Origin: an uncultured Pelagibacteraceae bacterium
Lineage (GTDB): Bacteria > Pseudomonadota > Alphaproteobacteria > Pelagibacterales > Pelagibacteraceae
DNA: 64,000 bases
Direction: 5' to 3'
Assembly: GCA_902590395.1 (NCBI GenBank)
Contig: CACIWQ010000004.1
Coordinates: 5,001 to 69,000 of the forward strand
Positions within the stretch are counted from its first letter, which is position 1. Each line of letters opens with the position of its first letter. The notes under the pieces are model-generated. The model was not told where the DNA came from and did no database searches. It worked only from the letters and a program-made list of their open reading frames with translations. The translations under genes and the position numbers were made by a program. Positions 26,844 through 36,577 of the stretch are shown here, one piece after another.

Positions 26844-27606
26844 ATTTTTTTATCGAATTTATTGCAATAAAAAGAATCGAGATAACATTGTGGTAAAAAT
26901 TCAATTTATTATAATGTTTATTAATATGCCAAAGCCAATAAATATTTTTTAATCTTTGGCTTGAACGAGATTTGCTCAAAACTCTGTAAGAAGCTAAATT
27001 TTCATCAAGCTTTTTTGCAACATTGTTATTTTTTAACAACTGACATTTAAACAAATAGTCTTCACACAGCTTAATTTTTCGAAATTTATGGTTACCTAAA
27101 ATAGATCTTGCAATTATCATGGTAGTGGTATTAATAGACGAATTTTTTATAAATGTATCATAATTAAAATGATCGCTAAGAAATGTTCTTCTTTTGGTTT
27201 TTCTTTTCCCATTTTTTTCGAAAAATGTCGTATAATCTGTATAAGTGAAACTTAAATTATTTTTTTCCATAAAATCTATTTGTTTTTCTAATTTGTCGTC
27301 TGACCAACAATCATCAGAATCTATAAAGGATATATATTTTGATTTTGATATTCTCATTGCGTAATTTCTACAAAATGACGGACCTTTGTTTTTATCTAAT
27401 TTAATGATGGTTATCTTTTTCAAATTTGTTAATTTATCAATTATTTTACAGGAATCATCAGAAGAATGATCGTCTACAATGTATAGATGCCAATTTTTGT
27501 ATGTTTGATTAATTACAGAATTAATAGCCTCTTCCAAAAATTTATCCTTATTATAATTTGGTAAAATTATATCAACACTAGGTTTTTCTCTAACAAATGT
27601 TTCCAT
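26830..27606 (-). CDS. Family 2 glycosyltransferase
   Basis: A 258-residue GT-A enzyme: 'VDIILPNYNKDKFLEEAINSV' at the N-terminus, 'IVDDHSSDDSC', and the DxD-like 'FIDSDDCWSDDKLE' near residue 97. It is co-transcribed with the WecA-like gene (14-base overlap), so it plausibly adds the second sugar to the lipid-linked primer. Divergent from the deacetylase-like gene at 27660. Confidence 0.86.
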   Translation of the reverse strand: METFVREKPSVDIILPNYNKDKFLEEAINSVINQTYKNWHLYIVDDHSSDDSCKIIDKLTNLKKITIIKLDKNKGPSFCRNYAMRISKSKYISFIDSDDCWSDDKLEKQIDFMEKNNLSFTYTDYTTFFEKNGKRKTKRRTFLSDHFNYDTFIKNSSINTTTMIIARSILGNHKFRKIKLCEDYLFKCQLLKNNNVAKKLDENLASYRVLSKSRSSQRLKNIYWLWHINKHYNKLNFYHNVISILFIAINSIKKYGIK

Positions 27607-27659
27607 TAATAAGTTGTTTTTTTATTATAAAATAAGTAATTTGTTTTTAAATTAAAAAA

Positions 27660-28625
27660 ATGTCCATTGCAATTACAACTAATAATATTGATAACGATAG
27701 AATACGCTGGCCAGATAAAAAAAGGTTCGCATTTACAATTTTTGATGATACAGACGGGGCAAATTTAAAAGACAATCAATTAGTATATGATTATTTAAAT
27801 GAATTAAATTTTAAAACAACCAAGTCTGTATGGATAAAAAATGGCAATCACAAAGAAAAAAAATATCCTGGAATTACTTGCGAAGATAAAGCTTACTTAA
27901 ATTGGTTGTTAGAGTTAAAAAATAAGGGATTCGAAATAGGTTATCATAATACAACTTATAGAAGTTCATATCGTGAACAAACCAAGCTGGGTTTAGAAAA
28001 ATTTAAAGAATTATTTAGCCAACTTCCGATTGTTATGGCCAATCATGATTCAAACAAAGAAAATATTTATTGGGGCTCTTATAGATTGTCTGAATTTCGA
28101 AGAACAATTTATAATACTCTTACCTTCTTCAAAAAAAATCAATATTATGAAGGCCATCAAGAAAAATCCCCTTATTTTTGGGGAGACTTATGCAAACAAT
28201 ATATTACTTATGTAAGAAATTTTGTTTTTTCAGACATTAATACACTTAAATATTGTCCCTACATGCCCTACCATGATCCTGCAAAACCTTTTGTGAATTA
28301 CTGGTTTGCTTCCTCAGATGGAAATAATGTTAAAAAATTTAACAAGTGTATTTCAGATAAAAATCAAGATCGATTAGAAGAAGAGGGAGGTGCCTGCATC
28401 ATGTATACTCACTTTTCAGATAGATTTTGTGATAATGGAAAACTTTCTGAACAATTCAAGGTTCAAATGGAACGTTTAAGTAAAAAAGATGGTTGGTTCG
28501 TGCCAGTATCTACATTATTAGAATTTTTAAAAAAGAAAAACAAAACACATATTATTAATGATGAGCAAAAAAAGGCACTTGAATGGAAATGGTTGCTTAA
28601 TAAAATAATTTCAGGCATACAGTAA
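27660..28625 (+). CDS. Polysaccharide deacetylase-like (NodB-type) protein
   Basis: 321 residues. 'RFAFTIFDDTDGANLKDNQL' near residue 22 resembles the NodB metal-binding Asp pair, and 'GFEIGYHNTTYRS' and 'VMANHDSNKENIYWG' supply His/Asn residues in the positions of further NodB motifs. No signal peptide is seen, so it may act in the cytoplasm on a lipid-linked or nucleotide-linked N-acetyl sugar. The match to NodB motifs is partial, with only one His in motif 2, so activity is uncertain. Confidence 0.55.
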   Translation: MSIAITTNNIDNDRIRWPDKKRFAFTIFDDTDGANLKDNQLVYDYLNELNFKTTKSVWIKNGNHKEKKYPGITCEDKAYLNWLLELKNKGFEIGYHNTTYRSSYREQTKLGLEKFKELFSQLPIVMANHDSNKENIYWGSYRLSEFRRTIYNTLTFFKKNQYYEGHQEKSPYFWGDLCKQYITYVRNFVFSDINTLKYCPYMPYHDPAKPFVNYWFASSDGNNVKKFNKCISDKNQDRLEEEGGACIMYTHFSDRFCDNGKLSEQFKVQMERLSKKDGWFVPVSTLLEFLKKKNKTHIINDEQKKALEWKWLLNKIISGIQ

Positions 28626-28644
28626 TATATTTTTTATTAAGAAC

Positions 28645-29928
28645 TTATTTGATTTCTGAGGAGCTAAATTTTTCTAATATATATTTAATAAAATAACCTA
28701 CGAATATAATTTGTACGGGAGTTATTATCAGTTTGTAACGTGGTAGTATAAAAAATATTGAAAAAATTATAATTGTTGAGATCAGATAAATTTTTAAATA
28801 TCCAATTTTAAATTCTTTTTCTCTTAAAATTAACATTAAACCAGGTAAAGAAAATACCCCAATTATTAAAGCGGGAATAAAGTAGAAAAAATTATAATAA
28901 TTTAAATAAGAAGAATTTAAATCAATGAAGTAAAAAGATAATATTTTTTTAAAAAAAAGAGTTAAATAATTTAGTGGGTCATCATTTAAGTTTTTTATAG
29001 CCTCTTTTAAAAAAATTTTATCTTTATTTAATTCGTAAAATTTATCCTTTTCTAAAGAGTCAATTTCATCATTTAAATTTTTGAAAATAGGATTTTCAAA
29101 ATTGGGATTTGTGGCATTTCTTACCACAGTAAATTTATAAAAATCTAAGTTAAAATCACCATAGCCTTCAACTTCGGACAACTGATTATTTCCTTTCCAT
29201 AGATTGAAGCCTAATGATTTAACTAAAATTATTTTGTTAAAGGTAGTGTAATTTCTAATCAAATAGGGAGATACAACTAAAAGAGTAAATAAAATTATTG
29301 TAATTATATTAAATACTTTTATTTTATTTTTTACCAAAAGATATAATAAAGTAATTATGTATATTAAAATAAACTCGCCCCTAGCCAGAATTAAGAGGCC
29401 AGAAATTAAGGAAAAAAGGAAAAATTTTTTGTTAGTTTGATATTTATTTAAATCAAATAGAAATAACAAGAATAATAAAGATAGGAAGATTTGTAGAGTA
29501 ATCGATGATGTCTGGCCAGCAGCATAAATATTCAGAGGAAAAAAAGAAAAAATAAATGAGTTAATCAAAGATATTTTGTTTGAAAATATTTTTTGATTTA
29601 TTTTAAAAAATATATAGACAGAGATTGTAGAAAGTATTATTTGAACGAATATTAAAGTGCTTAAAAAATTTATTTTATCAAAAGTCAAAATTTTTAAAAA
29701 ATATAAAAAAAAGGGATAAAGAGGTGGTAGTATTACACTAGGTATAGGCGGACCATAATATGAGTAAGTTTTGTTTTCGATCAGGTTGTCAAGCAGTATT
29801 CTCCATTCTTGGTCTAGTCGATTGTCATGATAAATATATATTATAACTACCCGAATTATAAAGGACAGTCCGATTAATAAAAAAATATAATTTTTTTTAT
29901 CTAAAATTTGATTAATATTTTTTTTCAT
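28645..29928 (-). CDS. GT-C family membrane glycosyltransferase (ArnT/PMT_2-like)
   Basis: A 427-residue protein with about 10 helices. The first periplasmic loop 'HDNRLDQEWRILLDNLIENKTY' followed by 'PSVILPPLYPFFLYFL' matches GT39/GT83-like enzymes that use polyprenyl-phosphate sugars. A soluble loop sits at about residues 255-320. It probably decorates the glycan on the periplasmic side. It converges with the deacetylase-like gene. Confidence 0.72.
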   Translation of the reverse strand: MKKNINQILDKKNYIFLLIGLSFIIRVVIIYIYHDNRLDQEWRILLDNLIENKTYSYYGPPIPSVILPPLYPFFLYFLKILTFDKINFLSTLIFVQIILSTISVYIFFKINQKIFSNKISLINSFIFSFFPLNIYAAGQTSSITLQIFLSLLFLLFLFDLNKYQTNKKFFLFSLISGLLILARGEFILIYIITLLYLLVKNKIKVFNIITIILFTLLVVSPYLIRNYTTFNKIILVKSLGFNLWKGNNQLSEVEGYGDFNLDFYKFTVVRNATNPNFENPIFKNLNDEIDSLEKDKFYELNKDKIFLKEAIKNLNDDPLNYLTLFFKKILSFYFIDLNSSYLNYYNFFYFIPALIIGVFSLPGLMLILREKEFKIGYLKIYLISTIIIFSIFFILPRYKLIITPVQIIFVGYFIKYILEKFSSSEIK

Positions 29929-29963
29929 GTAAATTCATAATAAACATTAATAATCAAGATTAA

Positions 29964-31208
29964 ATGATAAAGACATCATATTCTTCAAATATTATAAACA
30001 ACAAGCTTTGTATTTGTAAAAATAAACTAAAAAAAAAAATTAATTTTGGAAATTTACCATTAATTAATAATTATAAAAGTAAAATAAGTTTCAAAAAATA
30101 CCCCGTTATAATTTCACAATGTGAAAAATGTTTATTAATTCAACTAAAGTATTCAATTTCTGATAAGTTGTTATTTCCTAGCAATTATTCTTATTTAAGT
30201 GGAAATTCAAAAGAAAAGATAAATAATTTTGAGACAATACTTAAAAAAATACAAAAATTTTCAAAAAAAAAAAATATAAAGATTTTAGATATAGGCAGTA
30301 ATGATGGTTCTTTTTTAAATTTAGCTAAAAATAAATATTTAAATATATTAGGTATCGAACCAACTAATTCAGCTAATATTGCAATACGAAGGGGAGTAAA
30401 TACAATAAAAAAATCTCTAGATTTTCAACTTGCAAAGAAAATAGTTAAGAAATTTTCAAAATTTGATTTTATTGTGGCTACCAATATTTTTGCACAAACT
30501 AATAATTTGAATGAATTATTGAAATCAACAAAATTTCTTTTAGATGAAAAAGGAGTATTGATTGTTGAAGTTCAATATCTTTACGATTTACTGCAACAAA
30601 AAGGTTTTGATTCATTTCATCCTGAACATATTCAATATTATACTTTGTCTTCAATCATTAAAATTTTATCAAATTTTGGGTTGCACGTTTTTGATGCACA
30701 GAGACTGAGTGTTCATGGTGGGATATTAAGAGTATATATAAGTATAAATAAAAAATCTTTAAATAAAAGAGTTAAAAAAATGTTAAAAAAAGAAAACGAT
30801 AAAAAAATATTTAATAGACTAAGAAGTTTAAATACATTTAGAAAAAAATTTAATTTTGAATTTAATAAATATTTAACAAATTTAAAAAAAAAAGGAAAAA
30901 AGATTTATGGAATAGGTGCTGCTCCAAGATCTTGTGTTATGCTTAATTCATCTAACATAACTAATAAGGAAATCCAATTAGTTGGTGAAGTAGCACAATC
31001 ATTGAAATGCAATAAATACGTGCCAGGAACAAACATAATAGTCAGAAATGAAAACAGAATTATTAAAGATAAACCCGACTATTTAGTCATATTAGCATGG
31101 CATCTAGAAAAACAAATGGTAAAAATTTTTTCTCGCAAAGGTTACAAAGGTCATTTTATAATACCTTTGCCAAAGTTAAGAATATTAAAAGGAAAAAAAT
31201 CGTTATAA
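29964..31208 (+). CDS. Class I SAM-dependent sugar C-methyltransferase
   Basis: 414 residues in the three-part layout of NovU/TylC3-like C-methyltransferases. A Cys-rich zinc domain lies at about residues 13-55 ('CICKNKL', 'CEKCLLIQL'), a SAM Rossmann domain at about 100-210 ('ILDIGSNDGSFLNLA', 'LGIEPTNSANIA'), and a C-terminal domain with 'GIGAAPRSCVML'. This family methylates a carbon of nucleotide-linked 4-keto-6-deoxy sugars. The only such sugar route visible is the CDP-glucose route at 11.6-15 kb, so the two loci may cooperate. It leads a tight operon with a GT2 and an oxidoreductase. Confidence 0.85.
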   Translation: MIKTSYSSNIINNKLCICKNKLKKKINFGNLPLINNYKSKISFKKYPVIISQCEKCLLIQLKYSISDKLLFPSNYSYLSGNSKEKINNFETILKKIQKFSKKKNIKILDIGSNDGSFLNLAKNKYLNILGIEPTNSANIAIRRGVNTIKKSLDFQLAKKIVKKFSKFDFIVATNIFAQTNNLNELLKSTKFLLDEKGVLIVEVQYLYDLLQQKGFDSFHPEHIQYYTLSSIIKILSNFGLHVFDAQRLSVHGGILRVYISINKKSLNKRVKKMLKKENDKKIFNRLRSLNTFRKKFNFEFNKYLTNLKKKGKKIYGIGAAPRSCVMLNSSNITNKEIQLVGEVAQSLKCNKYVPGTNIIVRNENRIIKDKPDYLVILAWHLEKQMVKIFSRKGYKGHFIIPLPKLRILKGKKSL

Positions 31209-31214
31209 TATTTT

Positions 31215-31934
31215 ATGCAAAATAATGAGCTGGATATTTTAATTCCTGTTTTTAATGAAGATGAAATAATAATAGATACAATTAAAAATATTTCGTCCAC
31301 AGTAGTATCTGATTATAGAATTTTAATATGTTACGATTATGAGGAAGACCCTACTATAAAAATTGTAAAAGAAAATTTTCCAAATAATAAAAAAATAGTT
31401 TTTGTAAAAAATTTATCAAAAGGCTTTAATAAAGCTATAATATCCGGGTTCAAAAAATCTTCAGCTAAGGCTTTGATTATATTTATGGCAGATGATCATA
31501 TTAATCATAATTTGATTAATTTATGTTATAAAAAATTTACTGATGGTTATGATGTTGTATGCCCTAGCAGACTAATCGAAGAAGGAAAAATGATTGGCAA
31601 CCCTCTTTTAAAAGAATTATTAACAAAACTTGTTTCATTTTTTCTATTTAATTTTACTTCTTTCCCAATTAAAGATGCTACAAATTCTTTTAGATTATTT
31701 TCAAAAAAATTAATCGATAATATTCAAATAGAATCTGATAAAGGATTTACTTTAAGTTTAGAATTAACAGCAAAAGCACATCGCCTTGGATATAAAATTA
31801 CAGAAATTCCGTCAACATGGAAGGAAAGAGATAAAGGAAAAAGCAGATTTAAATTATTTTCATTTATTCCACCATATTTAAAGTGGTTTTTTTATATAAT
31901 AGAAACTTCTATTTTTAAGAAAAATGAAAAATAA
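31215..31934 (+). CDS. Family 2 glycosyltransferase (dolichol-phosphate-mannose-synthase-like)
   Basis: 239 residues with 'ELDILIPVFNEDEIIIDTIKN', the acidic 'MADDHINH' in the DxD position near residue 92, and a C-terminal segment 'WKERDKGKSRFKLF' typical of DPM1/GtrB-like enzymes. These load a sugar onto polyprenyl phosphate, supplying GT-C transferases such as those encoded nearby. No C-terminal membrane pair is present. It overlaps the next gene by 11 bases. Confidence 0.82.
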   Translation: MQNNELDILIPVFNEDEIIIDTIKNISSTVVSDYRILICYDYEEDPTIKIVKENFPNNKKIVFVKNLSKGFNKAIISGFKKSSAKALIIFMADDHINHNLINLCYKKFTDGYDVVCPSRLIEEGKMIGNPLLKELLTKLVSFFLFNFTSFPIKDATNSFRLFSKKLIDNIQIESDKGFTLSLELTAKAHRLGYKITEIPSTWKERDKGKSRFKLFSFIPPYLKWFFYIIETSIFKKNEK

Positions 31935-32919
31935 AATAAATATTGGCATTATAGGTAAAAATTTTGGTTATCAGGTAATATATAAATCTTTTTTAAAAAA
32001 TAAAAATTTCAAAATATCTGGATTTTCTTTTAAGTCGAAAAGAAATAAAAACTTAAAGATAGCAAAAGACATTAAAATATACCCTGATTGGAAAAAGTTA
32101 ATTTTAAATAAAAAAATAAATGCAATAGCGATTGCCACTCCACCCAAGCTCAATTTTAAGATAATTAAATTTGCAATAAAAAATAATAAACATATTTTCT
32201 GCGAAAAACCTTTTACAGTTTCAATAGAAGAAGCTAATTATATTTGCGATCTTATTGAGAAAAAAAAAATATCACATATGGTAAATTATGAATTTATTGA
32301 GATTGATGCGTTTCGTTTTTTTAAAAAAAATTTTTTAAATAAAAAGATAAAAATTGATCAAATTGATTTAAATTGGTTTGTTAAAGCTAGAAAAAGAAAT
32401 AAGTTGAGCTGGAAAGAAGATTTTTCTGCAGGAGGAAGCATAATGTTTAATTATGTTTGTCATGCAATATATTATTTAGAATTTCTTTTTGGTAAAATTA
32501 AATCAATCAAATCAAGTGTTTTTTTGGGAGATAAAAATAATTTTGATTCTGTTGTGAGTTTTGAATCAGGAACGTCAGCAAAAATAAAAGTAAGAACGCT
32601 TGCAAAAAATTCTATTATTAAACCAGTGCATCAATTAAAAGTAAAATCTGGAAAAAACACTTATTTTTTAGAAAGTAAAGTAGACAGTCTATTTAATCAA
32701 TTTGAATTAAAAAAAAATAATAAATTTTTATTTAAAAATAAAGTTAATAAACAAGATTTCAGAATTATGCCTACATACCATAATTCGAAAAAATTTTCTT
32801 CATGGATTTTAGGAAAAAAAATGCAAATACCAAATTTTTTTGATGGAAAAAGAGTTCATTTGATTATTTATAAAATGCTATTATCGTCAAAAAAAAGAAA
32901 AAAAATATTTATTAATTAG
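31924..32919 (+). CDS. Gfo/Idh/MocA-family oxidoreductase
   Basis: 331 residues. The N-terminal NAD(P)-binding Rossmann domain starts 'NIGIIGKNFGYQV', and the catalytic Lys lies in 'HIFCEKPFTVS' near residue 97. A C-terminal alpha/beta domain contains 'GGSIMFNYVCHAIYYLEFLFG'. Such enzymes oxidise or reduce sugars in nucleotide-sugar and glycan pathways. It belongs to the operon with the C-methyltransferase and GT2 and converges with the GT4 gene, overlapping it by 8 bases. Confidence 0.83.
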   Translation: MKNKINIGIIGKNFGYQVIYKSFLKNKNFKISGFSFKSKRNKNLKIAKDIKIYPDWKKLILNKKINAIAIATPPKLNFKIIKFAIKNNKHIFCEKPFTVSIEEANYICDLIEKKKISHMVNYEFIEIDAFRFFKKNFLNKKIKIDQIDLNWFVKARKRNKLSWKEDFSAGGSIMFNYVCHAIYYLEFLFGKIKSIKSSVFLGDKNNFDSVVSFESGTSAKIKVRTLAKNSIIKPVHQLKVKSGKNTYFLESKVDSLFNQFELKKNNKFLFKNKVNKQDFRIMPTYHNSKKFSSWILGKKMQIPNFFDGKRVHLIIYKMLLSSKKRKKIFIN

Positions 32920-33958
32920 AATTAATAATATTGGACATATCTTGCAGCATTCTTTTTTTAGTAGGAAGTTTATTTTTTTCCATATCTTTCTGAATTTCTC
33001 TGTAATTTTCGATTATATATTTCACAGTATCAGAAAGAGAATTAATATTTCTTTTTGAGACAAAAATTCCTTTTTTGCCTCTTACTATATAAGAAATGTC
33101 TTCAAATATAATGACTGGTCTTTTACGTGAAAGAGATTCATCGACCACATATGGATACGCTTCCGTAAAAGAAGGTAATATTGTTATATTATGATTATCG
33201 TAAGTATTAATTAAGGATTGCGCATCTGAAATATAACCAAGCAATTTAATATTCTTATTTGGAATTTTTTTGTTTCTTGTATCACCTGCTATCGAAAGTT
33301 CTGCATTCAATTCTATTTTATCAAGCATCTTGAAAAAATCGTAAATACCTTTTTCTTCACTTATTCTTCCAACATACAAAAATTTAATTTTATCAATATA
33401 AGCCTCTTTATGATTTTCAAACCATTCATCATCTAATCTGGAAATTGATATTAGATAAGGCTTTTTTTTATTAAACAATCTTTCGTGACAAACTATAACT
33501 TTTGAATATGAAGTTACTACGGTATACATTAAATGGTAAATCCAAACAGACCAACTTCCTAAAATGTGTTTATATTCTTCATGTCCAGAGCTGTATAAGT
33601 ATATGAAAATTCTTTTTCTAAACAAAAAAAGAAATAAAAAAGAACAAAAAGTGTAAGGTGATACGCTAATTAATAAATAAGTCATATTTGGAATTTTAAA
33701 AGTTTTAAATATATAAAAAATAAACTTAAAAATATTTGATGCTGACTTAATATCTTTTAAATTAATTTTTTGTCCACCTTTTTTCCTAGAACTTCTAACA
33801 ATATAATGTACATCATTATAATTATTTAAACCTTCGGGAATTACTTTTAAATCGAGATTGTCACAATAAAAATCATTGCCTTCTTTGAAAATTTTTTCGT
33901 TATTTATTATAACCAATGGGTTTTTATTCATTGCTAATTTCTTTCTACAAATGTCCAA
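32912..33958 (-). CDS. Family 4 (GT-B) glycosyltransferase
   Basis: 348 residues. The C-terminal half holds the donor-binding pattern of GT4: 'FLYVGRISEEKGIYDFF' near residue 198 and 'ITILPSFTEAYPYVVDESLSRKRPVI' with the EX7E-like region near 268. The N-terminal acceptor half is less conserved. The ATG at 33958 overlaps the upstream membrane protein gene by 25 bases; a start a few codons downstream (MNKNPLV) would remove the overlap and is possible. Confidence 0.82.
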   Translation of the reverse strand: MDICRKKLAMNKNPLVIINNEKIFKEGNDFYCDNLDLKVIPEGLNNYNDVHYIVRSSRKKGGQKINLKDIKSASNIFKFIFYIFKTFKIPNMTYLLISVSPYTFCSFLFLFLFRKRIFIYLYSSGHEEYKHILGSWSVWIYHLMYTVVTSYSKVIVCHERLFNKKKPYLISISRLDDEWFENHKEAYIDKIKFLYVGRISEEKGIYDFFKMLDKIELNAELSIAGDTRNKKIPNKNIKLLGYISDAQSLINTYDNHNITILPSFTEAYPYVVDESLSRKRPVIIFEDISYIVRGKKGIFVSKRNINSLSDTVKYIIENYREIQKDMEKNKLPTKKRMLQDMSNIINSN

Positions 33959-35778
33959 TGTTTAAATTTACTATGAAAAGAATAATTTTTATTTATATAT
34001 TCTATAATTCTGGGAGTACGCTCGAAAACATCGTTATACGGGTCAATTTCCGAGCTATATAAAATGATTTTAGGCTCCAATTTTCTTATTTTATTGATAA
34101 ATTTTTTTTGGTTTGGTCCACTATTCCACATTAAATAATACTTATTGCATGTTGGCATTCTTAGCAAATACGGCAGAGCCGCCTCGTTGGTTAAAATTTG
34201 AACGCATTTTTCTTTATAAATTAATTTTTTATAATATTTAACAAGTTCGTCATAATCTGAAGTTAGGTATTTTGTATCATTATAATTAATAAATTTAGAT
34301 ATTTGATTTGGTGCTGAAAATATATTTTTAAATATAATTGCTTCACTTTTAAATATACTAAAAAAAATTAAAATTAAAATTAAGTATAACTTTAAAAAAT
34401 TTTTTTCGAAAAAATTGAATAATTTATCAATAGGTATTTTTTTCATATTTTTGTTTAACAAAAACGTAAATAAAAAATATAATCCAAGTGAATAAATTAT
34501 AAACAACGTAAAGCCAGAAGCTGATTTAATGTGAGGAGTATCTGTACGTATTAATGCTGTATTAAAAGTTAACAATGCTGAAAAAAAAAGAAATATAAAA
34601 AAAGTTTTGCTATAATAATTTAATTTAATATTTCTATTAAAATTAATTGTAATTACCATTATACCGGCAGTGATTACAAGCAATAAGGCCCTAGTTGATC
34701 TCGCATCACCCGAAAGGAAAGGCGTGGGGTAAATCAAACCAATAATGTAGTCGTAAGTTGTGTATATTAGCAATGTATTATCAAAAAATTCTTTTAATTC
34801 ATCCGTGGGTAAAATAAATAAAAAGGTCGACCAACCAAATAAAATTCCTAAAAGAATGCTTAAAAATTTTTTAATTTCTCTTCTTATAAAGAAATAAATT
34901 ATTATCAATAAAAGCAGAGCATTAAGATAAGCGCCGACATCAATATACCAGATCATCGAAATATTTGAAAACATTCCAAGCAAGAAAAATAAAAAGGAAA
35001 ATTTATTTTTTTGAAAAAGAGAATGAAAGAAAATTAAGAAAAAGATAAGAAACAAAAATAATCTTGGACCAAATTCAGAAGCCATATCTTCATATCTTAC
35101 CAACGAGATTGATAATAGGGATAAAATTATAAAATAAGATAATCTTACTTTTTCACTAAATAATAAATTTTCAGAAATTTTTTTAGATAGAAAAATTAAT
35201 AAAGTTTTGTTCAACAGTAATATAAACAATCCAAAAAATCTTACTAAGCCAATTGATTTTACGTTAAACAGTTCCCATAAAAACAAAGGTCCAAAATTAC
35301 CAAATAAACCTAACTCAATATATGATGATGTCCATAAACCTCCCAAGATATCCAAATTATTAGATGGAGTTAAATAAGTACCCTCGTGAAAAAAATCTAA
35401 ACCAGCATTAGAAAAAATACTAAAATCCAAACTAAAGAATTCAAGTAGTAAAAAAATAATAAATATAATTAAAAAAAAATTATAATATGAATTATATTTT
35501 ATTTTGAAATCAGGATTCTCTTTATTAAATATTACCTGTTTTAATGAAAAAGTATTTTCTTTATTTAATTTTAAATAGCTAAATAAAAAAATCGATAATG
35601 GAAAAGATACAAAAAATAAAAATCTTAATATATCGTTGCTTGGATTATATTGATTAACAGCATATTCTCCGTAAATTTGATTATTTGAATCATAAGCAAG
35701 AATTATTTTTTCCCAAAAAAATGTAGCAATTACTACAGTTGCCAATGTTAAAATAAGCGGGATGTATTTTTTATTCAT
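33934..35778 (-). CDS. Large polytopic membrane protein, GT-C-like
   Basis: 614 residues with about 13-14 hydrophobic helices and a soluble C-terminal domain of about 120 residues ('YLTSDYDELVKYYKKLIYKEKCVQ'). The overall architecture suits GT-C glycosyltransferases, and 'GLDFFHEGTYLTPSNN' near residue 128 offers an acidic periplasmic loop. I do not recognise a specific family. It is in an operon with the GT4 gene, so a glycan-assembly role is the best reading. Confidence 0.55.
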   Translation of the reverse strand: MNKKYIPLILTLATVVIATFFWEKIILAYDSNNQIYGEYAVNQYNPSNDILRFLFFVSFPLSIFLFSYLKLNKENTFSLKQVIFNKENPDFKIKYNSYYNFFLIIFIIFLLLEFFSLDFSIFSNAGLDFFHEGTYLTPSNNLDILGGLWTSSYIELGLFGNFGPLFLWELFNVKSIGLVRFFGLFILLLNKTLLIFLSKKISENLLFSEKVRLSYFIILSLLSISLVRYEDMASEFGPRLFLFLIFFLIFFHSLFQKNKFSFLFFLLGMFSNISMIWYIDVGAYLNALLLLIIIYFFIRREIKKFLSILLGILFGWSTFLFILPTDELKEFFDNTLLIYTTYDYIIGLIYPTPFLSGDARSTRALLLVITAGIMVITINFNRNIKLNYYSKTFFIFLFFSALLTFNTALIRTDTPHIKSASGFTLFIIYSLGLYFLFTFLLNKNMKKIPIDKLFNFFEKNFLKLYLILILIFFSIFKSEAIIFKNIFSAPNQISKFINYNDTKYLTSDYDELVKYYKKLIYKEKCVQILTNEAALPYLLRMPTCNKYYLMWNSGPNQKKFINKIRKLEPKIILYSSEIDPYNDVFERTPRIIEYINKNYSFHSKFKHWTFVERN

Positions 35779-35831
35779 TTAAAAACACATTGAGAAAATT
35801 AATTTATAGTTTATTGTAATATCACACTATC

Positions 35832-36566
35832 ATGAAAAATTACAAAGAAATATTCGAAGATAAAGGTTATTTTATTTTAAAAAAAATCTTTGATGAAAAT
35901 ACAATAAAAAAAGTTTGTACAGAAATACTAGATTTAAACGATACCATTAAATACTTTGATAGAAACGGGTATCCACGAAGAATAGAAAAATTTTATGACA
36001 AAAATTCAACTTTCGAAAATTTAAATAAAAAATTATTGGAAGAGCTGGAGAAAATTTTTGGGGAAAAGTTTACTATTTTTAAAGACAAATACAATGCCAA
36101 GCCCCCCGGAGGCGAGGGTTACTATTCGCATTATGATGGAATTTTTAAATGGAAGGATAAAAATTTAAATTATCGAAAAGGATGGTACGACTATACTGAT
36201 TACTTTATCAATGCGTTGATAGCCCTAGATCCCAATACTAGTGAAAACGGCAGGTTTGAAATTGCGAAAATGCATAATGACACTTTTGAAAAATTGTTAA
36301 AAAACACTAAACAAGACGGAACACCCCATTTACTTCCTGAGATTGAAAATAAATGTGAGTTTGAAAAATTAGATTTAGAACCTGGTGATTTAATTATGTT
36401 CAGCCACAAATGTCCCCACAGATCAAGCAAAAATAAAAGCAAGAACTCTAGAAGAATTTTGATTTTTACCTATACTCGTGTAAGCGATGGTTCTTTTTAT
36501 GATAAATATTACGAAGATAAAAACACAAGCAAAAATACTGATAAAAGTTTGATTGGAGAATATTAA
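35832..36566 (+). CDS. Phytanoyl-CoA dioxygenase (PhyH)-like Fe/2-oxoglutarate oxygenase
   Basis: 244 residues. It has the facial triad HxD in 'YYSHYDGIF' near residue 105 and the distal His in 'FSHKCPHRSSKN' near 197, followed by Arg in 'SRRILIFTYTR' that would bind 2-oxoglutarate. It hydroxylates an unknown small molecule or sugar/lipid group. In bacteria, PhyH-like enzymes hydroxylate ectoine, lipids and phosphonates among others; a phosphonate-tailoring role here is speculation. It stands between divergent and co-directional genes with no clear operon partner. Confidence 0.75.
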   Translation: MKNYKEIFEDKGYFILKKIFDENTIKKVCTEILDLNDTIKYFDRNGYPRRIEKFYDKNSTFENLNKKLLEELEKIFGEKFTIFKDKYNAKPPGGEGYYSHYDGIFKWKDKNLNYRKGWYDYTDYFINALIALDPNTSENGRFEIAKMHNDTFEKLLKNTKQDGTPHLLPEIENKCEFEKLDLEPGDLIMFSHKCPHRSSKNKSKNSRRILIFTYTRVSDGSFYDKYYEDKNTSKNTDKSLIGEY

Positions 36567-36577
36567 TCTGCATTTAA

